From: Dyella_B nitratireducens
GTDB taxonomy: Bacteria > Pseudomonadota > Gammaproteobacteria > Xanthomonadales > Rhodanobacteraceae
Direction: 5' to 3'
Length of the DNA stretch: 64,000 nt
Assembly: GCF_049532905.1 (NCBI RefSeq)
Contig: NZ_CP064032.1
Location: 1,302,001 to 1,366,000 of the forward strand
Positions 53,174 through 62,536 of the stretch are shown piece after piece (position 1 is the first letter of the stretch; every line of letters begins with the position of its first letter). A program made the position numbers and the translations under genes. The notes under the pieces were generated by a model that made no database searches, was not told the DNA's origin, and was given only the letters and a program-made list of their open reading frames with translations.

Positions 53174-54965
53174 CTTCAAGCTCCCTCACCATGACGACCG
53201 CGCTATGCGCGGCGAGTGTGCCGTGGTCGAGCGCATCCATCGCGCCCTGTGGCTCGATCCACAACACCTTGGTAGCCGAGTCGCGCGGCAGCGAGACATC
53301 GCGATTCGACAGATTCAAGGCGATTTCCCAATGGTGGCCGTCGCTCAGCCGCCAGCGCGCATAGAGCGCTTTTTCACCCAGCACGTCGCAACCGAGCGCG
53401 CAACGCGCGGCCAGGCGATCGGCCAGATAGCGCTTGCGCAATTGCAGGAGGCCGGCGAACCAGCGCTTCCACGCCAGTGCCAGCATGCTGTCTTCCACGC
53501 GCGGTATGGACGCGGCGTAGGTGTCGAGTGCATTGGGGTCGGGAATGCGTTCGCACCGTTCCGGATCGGTGAAGCCTGAGAAATGCGCGAACTCCTCGCG
53601 CCGGCCTTCGCGCACTTTCTGCGCGAGTTCACCTTCGTAATCGGTGAAGTAATAGAACGGCGTGCGGCAACCCCATTCCTCGCCCATGAAAAACAGCGGG
53701 ATCATCGGGCTGAGCGCCACCAGCACCATGGCCGCGCGCAGATCCGCGTCATTCGCCAGGCAAGTCAGCCGTTCGCCCAGCGGGCGGTTGCCGATCTGGT
53801 CATGGTTCTGCAAGAACAGCGCGAACGAGGTGGGCGGCAGATCCTGGCTGGGTTCGCCGCGCGCGATGCCACGGCGATCGAGCTGGCCCTGGAACACGAA
53901 GCCTTCCGACAAGACCTTGGCCAAATCATGGGTGGGATGCTTGGCGAAGTCGGCGTAATAACCTTCGTGCTCGCCGGTGAGCAGCACATGCAGCGCGTTG
54001 TGCGCGTCGTCGTTCCACTGTGCGTTGTAGTCGCCGCGCAACAAGCTTGCGGCATTGTGTTCGTTTTCCAGAATCAGCCACACCTCCCGTCCGTGCGGCA
54101 AGCAGGCGCGACGGACGGCGGCGCCCAGTTCTTCCAGAAAGGTTTGGGGCTGGATGGCGTGCACGGCATCCAGGCGCAGGCCATCGAAGCGGTATTCGTT
54201 GATCCACATCAGCGCGTTGTCGATGAAGTAGCGCGCCACTTGCGGCTGGCGGAAATCGATGGCTGCACCCCATGGCGTGTGCACGTCGTCGCGGAAGAAT
54301 TCCGGCGCGTAGCTCGGCAGCTCGTTGCCGACCGGGCCGAAATGGTTGTAGACCACGTCGAGGATCACGGCCACGCCCAGCCGATGCGCTTCATCGATCA
54401 TCGCCTTGAGCGAGGCGATTGTGCCGTAGGATGCATCCGGCGCGTACGGCAACACACCGTCATAGCCCCAGTTGCGATCGCCCTGGAACGAAGCGATCGG
54501 CATCAACTCGATGGCCGTGTAGCCGCAGCCCGCCAAGCGGGACAACGCCTGGCACACACCATCGAAACCACCCATCACGCCCACGTGCAGTTCGCAGATG
54601 GCTGCGTGATGCCACGGTATGCCGTTCCAGTCATTGCACTTCCAGACGTAGTCATACGGGTCGACCACCATGCTTGCACCGAGCACGCCGCCAGGCTGGG
54701 CGCGGGATGCAGGGTCTGGCACCTGGCGATCGCCGATGCGGAAGAGATAGCGCGTATCCGGATCGACTTCGATCAACAGCGAGTGGTTGCCCTCGGCATC
54801 GCGTTCCATCGGAACGTTGAGATCGTCAATGACCAGGTCGACACGTTCGGCGCGGGGCGCCCATACACGAAAGCGCGTGGTGCCGTCGTTGAGTGTCTGC
54901 GCACCGTAGGTGCAGTCATGGCAGGCGGTGGCGGGCGATTTACGGGTGACGGGGTTGAACTGCAC
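53154..54965 (-). CDS. treZ: Malto-oligosyltrehalose trehalohydrolase
   Basis: 603 residues starting at GTG 54965, two bases after the glgB stop. Releases trehalose from maltooligosyl trehalose. An N-terminal immunoglobulin-like domain (TTRFRVWAPRAERVDLVI) precedes the GH13 barrel: YTAIELMPIASFQGDRNWGYDGV, VILDVVYNHFGPVGN, YRFDGLRLDAVHAI with the nucleophile Asp, WLILENEHN with the acid Glu, and FLQNHDQIGNRPLGER with the third Asp. Works directly with TreY encoded two genes downstream. Confidence 0.95.
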   Translation of the reverse strand: MQFNPVTRKSPATACHDCTYGAQTLNDGTTRFRVWAPRAERVDLVIDDLNVPMERDAEGNHSLLIEVDPDTRYLFRIGDRQVPDPASRAQPGGVLGASMVVDPYDYVWKCNDWNGIPWHHAAICELHVGVMGGFDGVCQALSRLAGCGYTAIELMPIASFQGDRNWGYDGVLPYAPDASYGTIASLKAMIDEAHRLGVAVILDVVYNHFGPVGNELPSYAPEFFRDDVHTPWGAAIDFRQPQVARYFIDNALMWINEYRFDGLRLDAVHAIQPQTFLEELGAAVRRACLPHGREVWLILENEHNAASLLRGDYNAQWNDDAHNALHVLLTGEHEGYYADFAKHPTHDLAKVLSEGFVFQGQLDRRGIARGEPSQDLPPTSFALFLQNHDQIGNRPLGERLTCLANDADLRAAMVLVALSPMIPLFFMGEEWGCRTPFYYFTDYEGELAQKVREGRREEFAHFSGFTDPERCERIPDPNALDTYAASIPRVEDSMLALAWKRWFAGLLQLRKRYLADRLAARCALGCDVLGEKALYARWRLSDGHHWEIALNLSNRDVSLPRDSATKVLWIEPQGAMDALDHGTLAAHSAVVMVRELEGERFIA

Positions 54966-54966
54966 C

Positions 54967-57222
54967 TCAGCTCCTCTCCGGCCGCAAAATCAGTGTCGCC
55001 AGCGGCGGCAACACCAGATTCAACGAACACGGCATGCCACGGCAGCCTTGCGAATCGGCATGAATCAGCCCGCCGTTGCCTACGTTCGAGCCGCCGTAAT
55101 GGTTGCTATCGGTATTGCACAGCTCGCGCCACATGCCGCCTTCGGGCACGCCGATGCGGTAATTCCGGCGCACTTCCGGCGTGAAGTTGCACACCGCCAG
55201 AATGGGCGGAACACCTTCGCCGCCGAAACGCAGATACGCATAGACCGAGGCATGCGTATCGTCGCCGATCACCCATTGGAAGCCTTCCGGCTCGTGATCG
55301 CAGCGATGCAGGGCTGGCTCATGCACGAGCAGGCTGTTGAGATCGGCCACCAGCTGCTGCACACCGCGATGCAGCGGATCATCCAGCAGATGCCAGTCCA
55401 GCGGACGGTCGTGATGCCATTCGCGGTCTTGTGCGAATTCGCCGCCCATGAACAAGAGCTTCTTGCCTGGATGCGTCCACATGAAGCCGAAATACGCACG
55501 CAGATTGGCAAACCGGCGCCAGCGATCGCCCGGCATGCGTGCGATCAGCGAACCCTTGCCATGCACCACTTCGTCGTGCGAGAGCGGCAGCAGGAACTTC
55601 TCCGACCAGGCGTAGACCAGGCTGAAGGTAAGATCGTGATGGTGATAGCGGCGATACAGCGGATCACGCTTCATGTACTCCAGGCTGTCGTGCATCCAGC
55701 CCATGTTCCACTTGTAGCTGAACCCCAGGCCGCCTTCATGGACATGGCGCGTGACGCCGGGCCATGCCGTGGATTCTTCTGCAATCACCAGTACGCCGCT
55801 CTGTTCGCGCGCGACGGTTTCGTTGAGTGCCTGCAGGAATGCAATGGCTTCCAGGTTCTCGCGCCCACCATGTTTGTTGGGGATCCATTCGCCTTCCGGG
55901 CGGCTGTAGTCGCGGTACAGCATGCTGGCCACGGCATCCACGCGCAGGCCATCCATGTGGTAGTGGCGCATCCAGTGCAAGGCACTGCCGAGCAGGTACT
56001 GGTGCACTTCGTGACGGCCGTAGTTATAGATCAGCGTGTCCCAGTCCTGGTGTACGCCTTCGCGCGGATCGCGATGCTCGTACAGCTTGGTGCCGTCGAA
56101 GTCGCGCAAGCCATGTTCATCGGAAGGAAAGTGCGCGCTCACCCAGTCGACGATCACGCCAATACCGGCGACGTGGCAGGAATCCACGAAGCGGGCGAAC
56201 GCATCCGGGCTACCCAGGCGCGCCGTGGGCGCATACATGGCGATGGGTTGGTAGCCCCACGAGCCACCGAACGGATATTCGGTAACCGGCATCAGTTCGA
56301 TATGCGTAAAGCCCTGCGCCTGCACGTAGGGAATCAACTGCGTCGCAAGGGCGTGCCAGTCAAGCGGCTGGCCTGATTTGTCCCATTGCCATGAGGTGGC
56401 GTGTACTTCGTAGATGGAGATCGGCGTGCGCTCGTGATCCACCGAGGCGCGATGCGCCATCCATGAGGCATCGTGCCAGGTGATCGACAAGGGCGCGGCC
56501 ACCATGGAAGCCGTGGCGGGCGGCAGCTCGGTCTGCCGCGCAAACGGATCGGCTTTCAGAGGCAGCAGGTGCTGGTTGTGGTCGAGCAGTTCGAACTTGT
56601 AGAGCGCGCCGGCTTTCACGCCGGGAATGAAAATCTCCCACAGTCCTTCGTGATCGTGCCGGCGCATCACATGGCGGCGGCCATCCCATTGATTGAAGTC
56701 GCCCACCACCGACACACGCTGCGCATTGGGTGCCCACACTGAGAAATGCACGCCGCTCACATCGTTGATGTGCACGACGTGTGCCCCGAGAAGGTCGCCC
56801 GGATGGCGCAATTCGCCGGTACAGAACGCGCGCAGCGTGCCTTCGGTCAGCAAGGGAGCGAAAGCGTAGGGATCGCCGATCACTTCCTTGCCGGCCGGCC
56901 GCTGGATGCGTAGCCGATAGTTTTCCGGTTTGTGCGGAAGCGTGGCGATGAATACACCTTCGGCGAAACGCTGCGCCGGCCAGGTTTCGCCATCGCGTAG
57001 CAGCACGAGTTCCACCGCGGCAGCGCCGTGCGCCACCGTGGCGACGTACCAATCATCGCCATGCCGGTGCGGACCGAGCCATTCGAACGGTGTGCCGCAA
57101 CGTCCTTCATCCAAGGCGTGCAGCACCTCGGTGGGAATGCATGCGGCAACGCTTGTCGCCGGCGCCACGGCCATACCGGTCTCGGCCCTCACGCTGTGGC
57201 CTTCGGAGAGTCCGCCTGGCAT
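54967..57222 (-). CDS. glgB: 1,4-alpha-glucan branching enzyme
   Basis: 751 residues. Introduces alpha-1,6 branches in glycogen. The long bacterial form has an N1 domain (EVLHALDEGRCGTPFEWLGPH), a CBM48 (VHFSVWAPNAQRVSVVGDFNQWDGR) and a GH13 barrel: HIELMPVTEYPFGGSWGYQ, MDGLRVDAVASMLYRDYSR with the nucleophile, VLVIAEESTAWPGVTR with the acid Glu, and LPLSHDEVVHGKGSL with the third Asp. ATG 57222 has no obvious ribosome binding site; ATG 57174 (MAVAPATS) after GAGGG is an alternative. glgA lies 72 bases upstream. Confidence 0.95.
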   Translation of the reverse strand: MPGGLSEGHSVRAETGMAVAPATSVAACIPTEVLHALDEGRCGTPFEWLGPHRHGDDWYVATVAHGAAAVELVLLRDGETWPAQRFAEGVFIATLPHKPENYRLRIQRPAGKEVIGDPYAFAPLLTEGTLRAFCTGELRHPGDLLGAHVVHINDVSGVHFSVWAPNAQRVSVVGDFNQWDGRRHVMRRHDHEGLWEIFIPGVKAGALYKFELLDHNQHLLPLKADPFARQTELPPATASMVAAPLSITWHDASWMAHRASVDHERTPISIYEVHATSWQWDKSGQPLDWHALATQLIPYVQAQGFTHIELMPVTEYPFGGSWGYQPIAMYAPTARLGSPDAFARFVDSCHVAGIGVIVDWVSAHFPSDEHGLRDFDGTKLYEHRDPREGVHQDWDTLIYNYGRHEVHQYLLGSALHWMRHYHMDGLRVDAVASMLYRDYSRPEGEWIPNKHGGRENLEAIAFLQALNETVAREQSGVLVIAEESTAWPGVTRHVHEGGLGFSYKWNMGWMHDSLEYMKRDPLYRRYHHHDLTFSLVYAWSEKFLLPLSHDEVVHGKGSLIARMPGDRWRRFANLRAYFGFMWTHPGKKLLFMGGEFAQDREWHHDRPLDWHLLDDPLHRGVQQLVADLNSLLVHEPALHRCDHEPEGFQWVIGDDTHASVYAYLRFGGEGVPPILAVCNFTPEVRRNYRIGVPEGGMWRELCNTDSNHYGGSNVGNGGLIHADSQGCRGMPCSLNLVLPPLATLILRPERS

Positions 57223-57294
57223 CGGTGCATCATCGACTCGAACGCAGCCGGAAAGGAGAGTTCTGCCAAAGCGCTGATCGTTGTGCTTGCTTGA

Positions 57295-58896
57295 TTAAAG
57301 ATGGGCATACACATCCTTTTCCCGCACAGGTGGTGCGGATTGCGCGGAGGGGTCGGACGGGCGTTTGAGCAAGATGCGGCTGTACAGCGTCGCGTATTGC
57401 CGGCCCGGAACATCCCAGCCGTGTTTTTCGAGCATGGCGGCGCCGCGCATGGCGTTGAGCAGCAGCGGCTCAGCGAAGACACGGAACGCACGCTGCAGGC
57501 AACGGCGAAGTTCCGACACGGTGGCATCGCGAAACAACAAACCGGTGATGCCATCTTCGATGGTATCGATGAGGCCGCCCGTTGCATGCGCAACAGGCAG
57601 GCAGCCGTATGCCTGCGCGTACATCTGGCTCAGGCCGCAAGGCTCGTAACGCGACGGCATCAGCAGGAAATCCGCGCCGGCGAACATGCGCCGCGCCAGT
57701 CCTTCCTCAAAACCGATATGCGCCACGACGCGGCCTGGAAAACGGCGTGGCAAGCGCGCGATGCTGTGTTCGATGGCCGGGTCGCCACGGCCGATCAGCG
57801 CGAGCTGGCCGCCGGCGGCAATGATTTGCGGTGCCGCCTCGTAGATCAGGTCCACGCCTTTTTGCTGCACCATGCGCGAGATCACCGCGAACAGCGGGCC
57901 GTCCTGCTGCCGCAGGCCAAGCTCGTCGCGCAACTGTTGCGTATTCTCGTGCCGCTTGTCCCACTCGCCGATGGCGAAGGGTATGCGCAGCGCCGGATCA
58001 TGTTGCGGATCCCAACTGTGGTCGATGCCGTTGACGATGCCGGTCAGTCGGCCTTCCGACGCGCGTTTGCGCAGCAACACATCCAGCCCGCAACCGCAGG
58101 GTGGCTCGGTGATCTGCTTGGCGTAGCACTCGCTGACGGTGGAGAGATAAGTGGCCTTCGCGATGCCTTCATGCAGAAACGAGATGCGCCCGTGGCGATC
58201 GTGGTCGATGCGGCGGCGTGCCGACAAGCCGATGTGCGCTGCGGCGGATGCGGGAAACACACCCTGATAGGCCAGGTTGTGAATGGTCAAAACGGTCGGC
58301 ACGGCCTCGCTTTCGCCATCCAGATAATGGGTGGCCAGCGCGCACGGCCAGTCGTTCAGATGCAGCAGATCCGGCTGCCAGCTCATATGCGCGTGCTTCA
58401 GCGCGATCTCGGCGGCGGCATAGGAAAGCGTGGCGAAGCGAATATCGTTGTCCGCCCATCCATGACCGCTCGCGTCGGCATAGGGAGAACCTTCACGCTC
58501 ATACAAATCCGCGTTGCACAGCACGAGCACGCCCAGCCCGTCGCTCAACGTCGCCTCGGCGATCTGGCAAGCCGGCAGCTTGTGGTAGCCGCGGGTCTTG
58601 CCGACCATGCGCATGGATTTGCCGACCACAGCAAGCACGTTCGGATAGCCCGGTATCAGCACACGCACATCGTGATGCCTAGCCACGGCGCGGGGCAGGG
58701 CGGCGGAAACGTCGCCGAGGCCGCCGGCCTTCACAAAATCCGTCATCTCGGTGGTGACGAACAGCACGCGGCCGCCGTTGTGATCGGTGCGTGCTTCGGT
58801 GGCAGGTAATTCGGATCTGCGCCGGTACGTGCCGGCTTCGCGTTGCTGGTGGCGGTGTAGGTGGGAAGTCCTGTGTACGGGTTTGGGAATAGTCAT
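57295..58896 (-). CDS. glgA: Glycogen synthase (GT5)
   Basis: 533 residues from ATG 58896 (MTIPKPVHRT); the frame stays open for 200 more codons upstream but that stretch has no family likeness. Adds ADP-glucose to the growing alpha-1,4 glucan. GT-B fold with the donor-binding KxGG in DFVKAGGLGDVSAALP (Lys56), TVLTIHNLAYQG, GIVNGIDHSWDP, FAVISRMVQQKGVDLI and the EPCG motif in MPSRYEPCGLSQM. It is the first gene of the operon glgA-glgB-treZ-malQ-treY-DUF2934-glgX. No glgC (ADP-glucose pyrophosphorylase) is in the window. Confidence 0.94.
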   Translation of the reverse strand: MTIPKPVHRTSHLHRHQQREAGTYRRRSELPATEARTDHNGGRVLFVTTEMTDFVKAGGLGDVSAALPRAVARHHDVRVLIPGYPNVLAVVGKSMRMVGKTRGYHKLPACQIAEATLSDGLGVLVLCNADLYEREGSPYADASGHGWADNDIRFATLSYAAAEIALKHAHMSWQPDLLHLNDWPCALATHYLDGESEAVPTVLTIHNLAYQGVFPASAAAHIGLSARRRIDHDRHGRISFLHEGIAKATYLSTVSECYAKQITEPPCGCGLDVLLRKRASEGRLTGIVNGIDHSWDPQHDPALRIPFAIGEWDKRHENTQQLRDELGLRQQDGPLFAVISRMVQQKGVDLIYEAAPQIIAAGGQLALIGRGDPAIEHSIARLPRRFPGRVVAHIGFEEGLARRMFAGADFLLMPSRYEPCGLSQMYAQAYGCLPVAHATGGLIDTIEDGITGLLFRDATVSELRRCLQRAFRVFAEPLLLNAMRGAAMLEKHGWDVPGRQYATLYSRILLKRPSDPSAQSAPPVREKDVYAHL

Positions 58897-59469
58897 CCAA
58901 TCGATCTCATAAAAAGTCTGCAAGGCGACGATTCGCCGATGATTGCCGTGCTTATGCTTGAGGTTAGGGCGCGAGGGATCAAACTTCCGTACAGCTAACG
59001 ATGTGGCAAAGTGAAGACGGTGAGACGAACCGTCGCGGATGTGCAGGCAAAAAATCCACTGTCGCGCGCGGTATGAATGCTTGAACAACTTTTCATGCAC
59101 GCGACGTTTACGGTGCGCAGTGCACGGTTGAGTGATGTTCATGACGGCTTGGAGGTATTGCCACGTTGGGTGCTGCTTATCCCGCGCGTCATTCCGGTAT
59201 AGGCGGAAATCCATTGCAAACGCGTCGCACGAAGCACACAACATAAAACATAAAACATGCCGTGTCCTTCGTAGGCAAATTTGGACTGGAATTCGGCCCA
59301 CGCGGAATTGACTGCGCCGAGGGGCAGAGCACATGTGGCGATACGCATGCATCGCAGTGAATGAAGCGCGCTTTCTCGTTCCAAGGAATTGCAGGAAAGC
59401 CCACCAGACATTTTTATCAGTCTGCTTGCCTGTATGTGCATGGCAGGCACTGCTCTCGTGCAGTGTGTG
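58897..59469. other. Intergenic region upstream of glgA
   Basis: This stretch of 573 bases contains the expected minus-strand promoter of the glycogen/trehalose operon. A half copy of the CGTCATTCCGG repeat starts near 59187. An open frame continuous with glgA runs through it but its translation is rich in Cys, His and Arg and resembles no known protein, so I do not treat it as coding. Confidence 0.5.
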
Positions 59470-59745
59470 GGGTGCCGATGCGCCGGCTGCTGCATCAAGC
59501 AATGCCAATGATGCGACCTGGCCTGCTGGTCGGTGTAGTGCAGGTCGTGGGGCTTACCGCGTTGAACGAAATTGGCATCCATACGACGCGGCTGCTGGCT
59601 AGCGCGAGCATTGTTGGTATGGCCTTGGGGTTCGTTCGCAAAAGCTGGTGCAAGACTTGATCACCGGTTTTTTCTGCTGATGGAAAACGCCGTGCAGGTA
59701 GGTGACTGGGTGGCTTGCGGCGACGACTTCTTCATGGTCGAAACG
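59470..59745 (+). pseudogene. Decayed mscS-type mechanosensitive channel fragment
   Basis: One frame reads LTALNEIGIHTTRLLASASI then VGMALGF, the third-helix region of MscS-family channels. It then breaks: after the conserved GF the following bases make sense in a shifted frame (SQKLVQDLITGFF), and a further one-base loss within the run of T at about 59671-59676 shifts again to LLMENAVQVGDWVACGDD, the start of the MscS beta domain. Upstream and downstream parts of the gene are missing. No start codon with ribosome binding site serves it. The fragment is therefore a frameshifted, doubly truncated remnant. Extents are approximate. Confidence 0.7.
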
Positions 59746-59774
59746 TTAATTTCATCGGAAGGCAGGAGAAACCC

Positions 59775-60635
59775 ATGAGCATGTTGCAGGTCGAAATGGA
59801 TAGTCTGGGGCGCCCGATCGAGTTGTATTACGAAGACATCGGCTACGGCCCGCCCGTCGTGCTTCTGCATGGATACCCCTTCGATCATGCGATGTGGGAA
59901 GAGCAGGCGTTTGCACTGGCCAGCGGCGGCTGCCGCGTGATTACCTATGATCGTCGCGGCTTCGGCAAATCGTCCAAGCCCGCCGACGGCTACAACTTCA
60001 ACCGCTTCGCCGACGATCTCAAGGCACTGCTGGAAACCCTCGACTTGCACGATGTAACCCTGGTGGGGTTTGCGATGGGCGCCGCCGAAGTTGTGCGCTA
60101 TATGAGCCGCCACCTGGGCCAGCGTGTGACGCGTTTCGCCCTGGTCAGCGCGGTGACGCCCGGCATGGCCAAGAGCAAGGACAATCCCGACGGCGCCGAC
60201 GAAGCCAAGTTCGACGATATTTGCACGCGCATCCGTGCCGACCGCTTTAGCTACATCGATCAGTTCGTCGATCAGCTGTTCGACGACAGCGGCGCAAGCC
60301 GTGCTGTGGTGGATTGGGTCAAGTCACTTGCCGAACCTGCTTCGCGCATCGCCATGATTGGCTGCGTGCGCGCCTTTGCCGATACGGATTTCACCGGTGA
60401 CATGGGCGCGGCGATCAATCTGCCGTCGCTGGTGATCCATGGTACCCATGACCGCATTGCGCCGTTTGCGTCGCACGGAAGGCGCACGGCGGATTTGTTG
60501 CCGGGGAGTGTTTTACGGACTTATGAAGGGGCGGGGCACGGTTTGTTTGTGACGCACGGGGCGATGTTGAGCGAGGATTTGCTGGGCCTGGTGCGGACAC
60601 CGCCGTCGCAGACGTTGCCGCCGCCGGTGTTTTGA
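59775..60635 (+). CDS. Alpha/beta-hydrolase-fold protein with Ser-to-Ala change at the nucleophile
   Basis: 286 residues from ATG 59775 (AGGAG seven bases upstream). It has the layout of non-heme haloperoxidase / esterase-type alpha/beta hydrolases: PPVVLLHGYPFDHAMWEEQ (oxyanion HGYP), VITYDRRGFGKSSKP, then the nucleophile elbow LVGFAMGAAE, and the late HGTHDRIAPF (acid Asp) and GAGHGLF (His). The elbow, normally GxSxG, has Ala100 (GCG at 60072-60074) where the catalytic serine should be. Classical serine hydrolysis is therefore not expected; a binding role or altered chemistry is possible. It converges with the next gene over a hairpin. Confidence 0.85.
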   Translation: MSMLQVEMDSLGRPIELYYEDIGYGPPVVLLHGYPFDHAMWEEQAFALASGGCRVITYDRRGFGKSSKPADGYNFNRFADDLKALLETLDLHDVTLVGFAMGAAEVVRYMSRHLGQRVTRFALVSAVTPGMAKSKDNPDGADEAKFDDICTRIRADRFSYIDQFVDQLFDDSGASRAVVDWVKSLAEPASRIAMIGCVRAFADTDFTGDMGAAINLPSLVIHGTHDRIAPFASHGRRTADLLPGSVLRTYEGAGHGLFVTHGAMLSEDLLGLVRTPPSQTLPPPVF

Positions 60636-60643
60636 ATTCTCCT

Positions 60644-60680
60644 GCAGGTTGGGGAGAGCGCAACGCGAACCCCAGCCTGC
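60644..60680. terminator. Hairpin between convergent genes
   Basis: GCAGGTTGGGG (60644-60654) pairs with CCCCAGCCTGC (60670-60680) with one mismatch. It lies between the stops at 60635 and 60692 and is related to the GGTTGGGG repeat at 1187. Bidirectional termination is inferred. Confidence 0.5.
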
Positions 60681-60691
60681 GTGGCGAACCA

Positions 60692-61972
60692 TCAGAAAAA
60701 CGTCTGCACCACATCGACGACGTTGTACGCCTCGTCGATCACCGGAATCTGCCGCCACTTGTCGAAGGTAAGGCAGGGATGCGAGATGTCGAAGGCGATC
60801 ATGTCGCCGATCCGGATATCGTCGCCTGCCGCGATGTTCATATAGGCATGCTGGTCCATCATGCCGGTAACTTCCCAATGCGCCGGTGCAGGAGAAGGCG
60901 CAGCCTGGCCTGGGCGAAAGTGCGCTGCCGGGGAAGGCAAGCCTGCATCGAAAGCGGCATCGCGCTTGCCCAATGTCACGATGGCGCGCTCCGGCTCGGG
61001 CAGGGATTGCACGTAAGCCCACAGCTGCAAGGCCGGCAGCAGGCTCGTGCGCATTCGATGCGCCACCGGATTGCGCGTTTCGATTTGCGCTTGCGCGGTG
61101 CGATAAATACCGACGTCGTGCGTGAGATAGCAACCGGGACGCAGCACCACGTCCAGCGGCGCACCGATGTCTGCCTTGGAAAATTCTTCGGCCACCACGT
61201 CATACCAGGCCGATCCGGCGCCGCTGAGCACGGCGGGCGAGCGCTCGATGCGGCCGGTGTGGGCCAGCGTATGCAATGCTTTCACCGCGCGTTGCAGCAA
61301 ATCGCGAATCGCAGCTTCTTCCTTCAATACGCCTTCGTAGACTTCCACACCGGCTAGCTTGACGGCGGATTTGGCTTTGTCGACCGCATCGAGCACGGCT
61401 TGCCATTGCACTTCGTTGCGCACGCCGGTACGTCCACCGTCGACACCCAGTTCGATCAGCACCTGGATCGAGCGGCCCACCGCGCCGAAGTGTGCCGCAA
61501 GTTGTTCGACCTGATCGGGCGAATCGACCAGACAGAAAAATTCGAACGAGGGATCGGCCAGCAAATCGGCAACGATCGCCATATTGCGGCGGCCTATCAG
61601 TTGATTGGCCATCAGCACCCGTCGAACACCGTGCACATAGGCAGCACGGGTTTGGTGCGCGGTAGCCAGCGTGATGCCCCAGGCCCCAGCGGCGAGCTGG
61701 CGCGCGAACAGGCGCGGCGCCATGGTGGTCTTGCCGTGCGGCGCGAGCTTGGCGCCGTATTCGTCGGCGAAGCGCTGCATCCATGCGAGATTGTGCTCCA
61801 GCCGCGATTGCGACAGCACGGCGGTGGGCAGGCTGAGATCTTCCTGCAGCAGGTTCCAGCCGTGCGCGGCAATCGCCTCCGGCGGACACGGCGTTTCCAG
61901 TGCACCCAGTCCTTTGTCGAGTGGATCAACGACAGATGCGCGTGCGCTGGCTTGGTAGTTTTTGTCGTGCAT
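60692..61972 (-). CDS. PLP-dependent D-threonine aldolase / D-serine dehydratase-like enzyme
   Basis: 426 residues, alanine-racemase-type barrel plus a C-terminal beta domain. The PLP lysine is Lys81 in LAPHGKTTMAP, and the barrel continues with ITLATAHQTRAAYVHGV, VLIELGVDGGRTGVR, and VLSGAGSAWYDVV (phosphate-binding region). The C-terminal HxC in ISHPCLTFDKW (His398, Cys400) is the metal-binding pair of this family, found in D-threonine aldolases and eukaryote-type D-serine dehydratases, often annotated as amino acid deaminase. It probably degrades a D-amino acid to an enamine/keto acid; the divergent RidA gene and the permease support this. Confidence 0.85.
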   Translation of the reverse strand: MHDKNYQASARASVVDPLDKGLGALETPCPPEAIAAHGWNLLQEDLSLPTAVLSQSRLEHNLAWMQRFADEYGAKLAPHGKTTMAPRLFARQLAAGAWGITLATAHQTRAAYVHGVRRVLMANQLIGRRNMAIVADLLADPSFEFFCLVDSPDQVEQLAAHFGAVGRSIQVLIELGVDGGRTGVRNEVQWQAVLDAVDKAKSAVKLAGVEVYEGVLKEEAAIRDLLQRAVKALHTLAHTGRIERSPAVLSGAGSAWYDVVAEEFSKADIGAPLDVVLRPGCYLTHDVGIYRTAQAQIETRNPVAHRMRTSLLPALQLWAYVQSLPEPERAIVTLGKRDAAFDAGLPSPAAHFRPGQAAPSPAPAHWEVTGMMDQHAYMNIAAGDDIRIGDMIAFDISHPCLTFDKWRQIPVIDEAYNVVDVVQTFF

Positions 61973-62101
61973 GGGAATCGTCTTGAATTCCGTTGGCCAA
62001 TGCGTGGATGTTTGACCGGATATTAGCCAGGAATCTACGCTCGGAACATGTCGCCATCATCAACCGCTTCTCCTGCTTTCATTCCAACCTGAGGACTTTC
62101 C

Positions 62102-62503
62102 ATGAGCGATTCCATTGTGCGATTCGGCGTTGAAGGCGGTGCCGGCACCGGCGGCCAGCATCTTCCCTTTGCCCGTGCGGTTGGCGCCGACGGCTGGCTG
62201 TTCGTCTCGGGCCAGACCCCGATGGTGAACGGCGAGGTGATTCACGGCGGCATCGTCGAACAATCGCATCAAGCCATCCGCAACGTGATCGCCATTCTGC
62301 AGGAGGCTGGCTACGGCACCGAGCACGTCGTGCGTTGCGGCGTGTGGCTGGACGATCCGCGCGACTTCCCATCGTTCAATCGCGTGTTCAAGGAGTACTT
62401 CGGCGCGCACCCGCCGGCACGCGCCTGCGTGGTGTCGAGCATGGTGGTGGATTGCAAAGTGGAGGTGGACTGCGTGGCGTACAAAAAGCCTGTGCAAGTC
62501 TGA
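62102..62503 (+). CDS. RidA-family enamine/imine deaminase
   Basis: 133 residues. Hydrolyses reactive enamine/imine intermediates produced by PLP enzymes. Features: LFVSGQTPMVNGEV, the helix HQAIRNVIAILQEAGYG, and the C-terminal active-site block PPARACVVSSMV with Arg107 and Glu121 (KVEVDC). It is transcribed divergently from the D-amino-acid PLP enzyme across about 130 bases and followed after 33 bases by the permease gene. The pairing with a PLP dehydratase suggests that it clears the enamine product. Confidence 0.93.
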   Translation: MSDSIVRFGVEGGAGTGGQHLPFARAVGADGWLFVSGQTPMVNGEVIHGGIVEQSHQAIRNVIAILQEAGYGTEHVVRCGVWLDDPRDFPSFNRVFKEYFGAHPPARACVVSSMVVDCKVEVDCVAYKKPVQV

Positions 62504-62536
62504 GAGCCTGTTGACGATTTCTTCGCAAGGAAGAAC

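Noticed and set aside
53583..56376. Long open frames antisense to treZ and glgB
   Set aside because: They mirror the codon structure of the GC-rich true genes; translations are rich in Arg, His, Ala and Val and show no motifs.
57301..58809. 502-codon open frame antisense to glgA
   Set aside because: Shadow of glgA; no family motif, while the opposite strand has all GT5 signatures.
58897..59508. Upstream extension of the glgA reading frame by about 200 codons
   Set aside because: The translation has erratic composition, no homology-like blocks and no signal; the natural GT5 start is at 58896.
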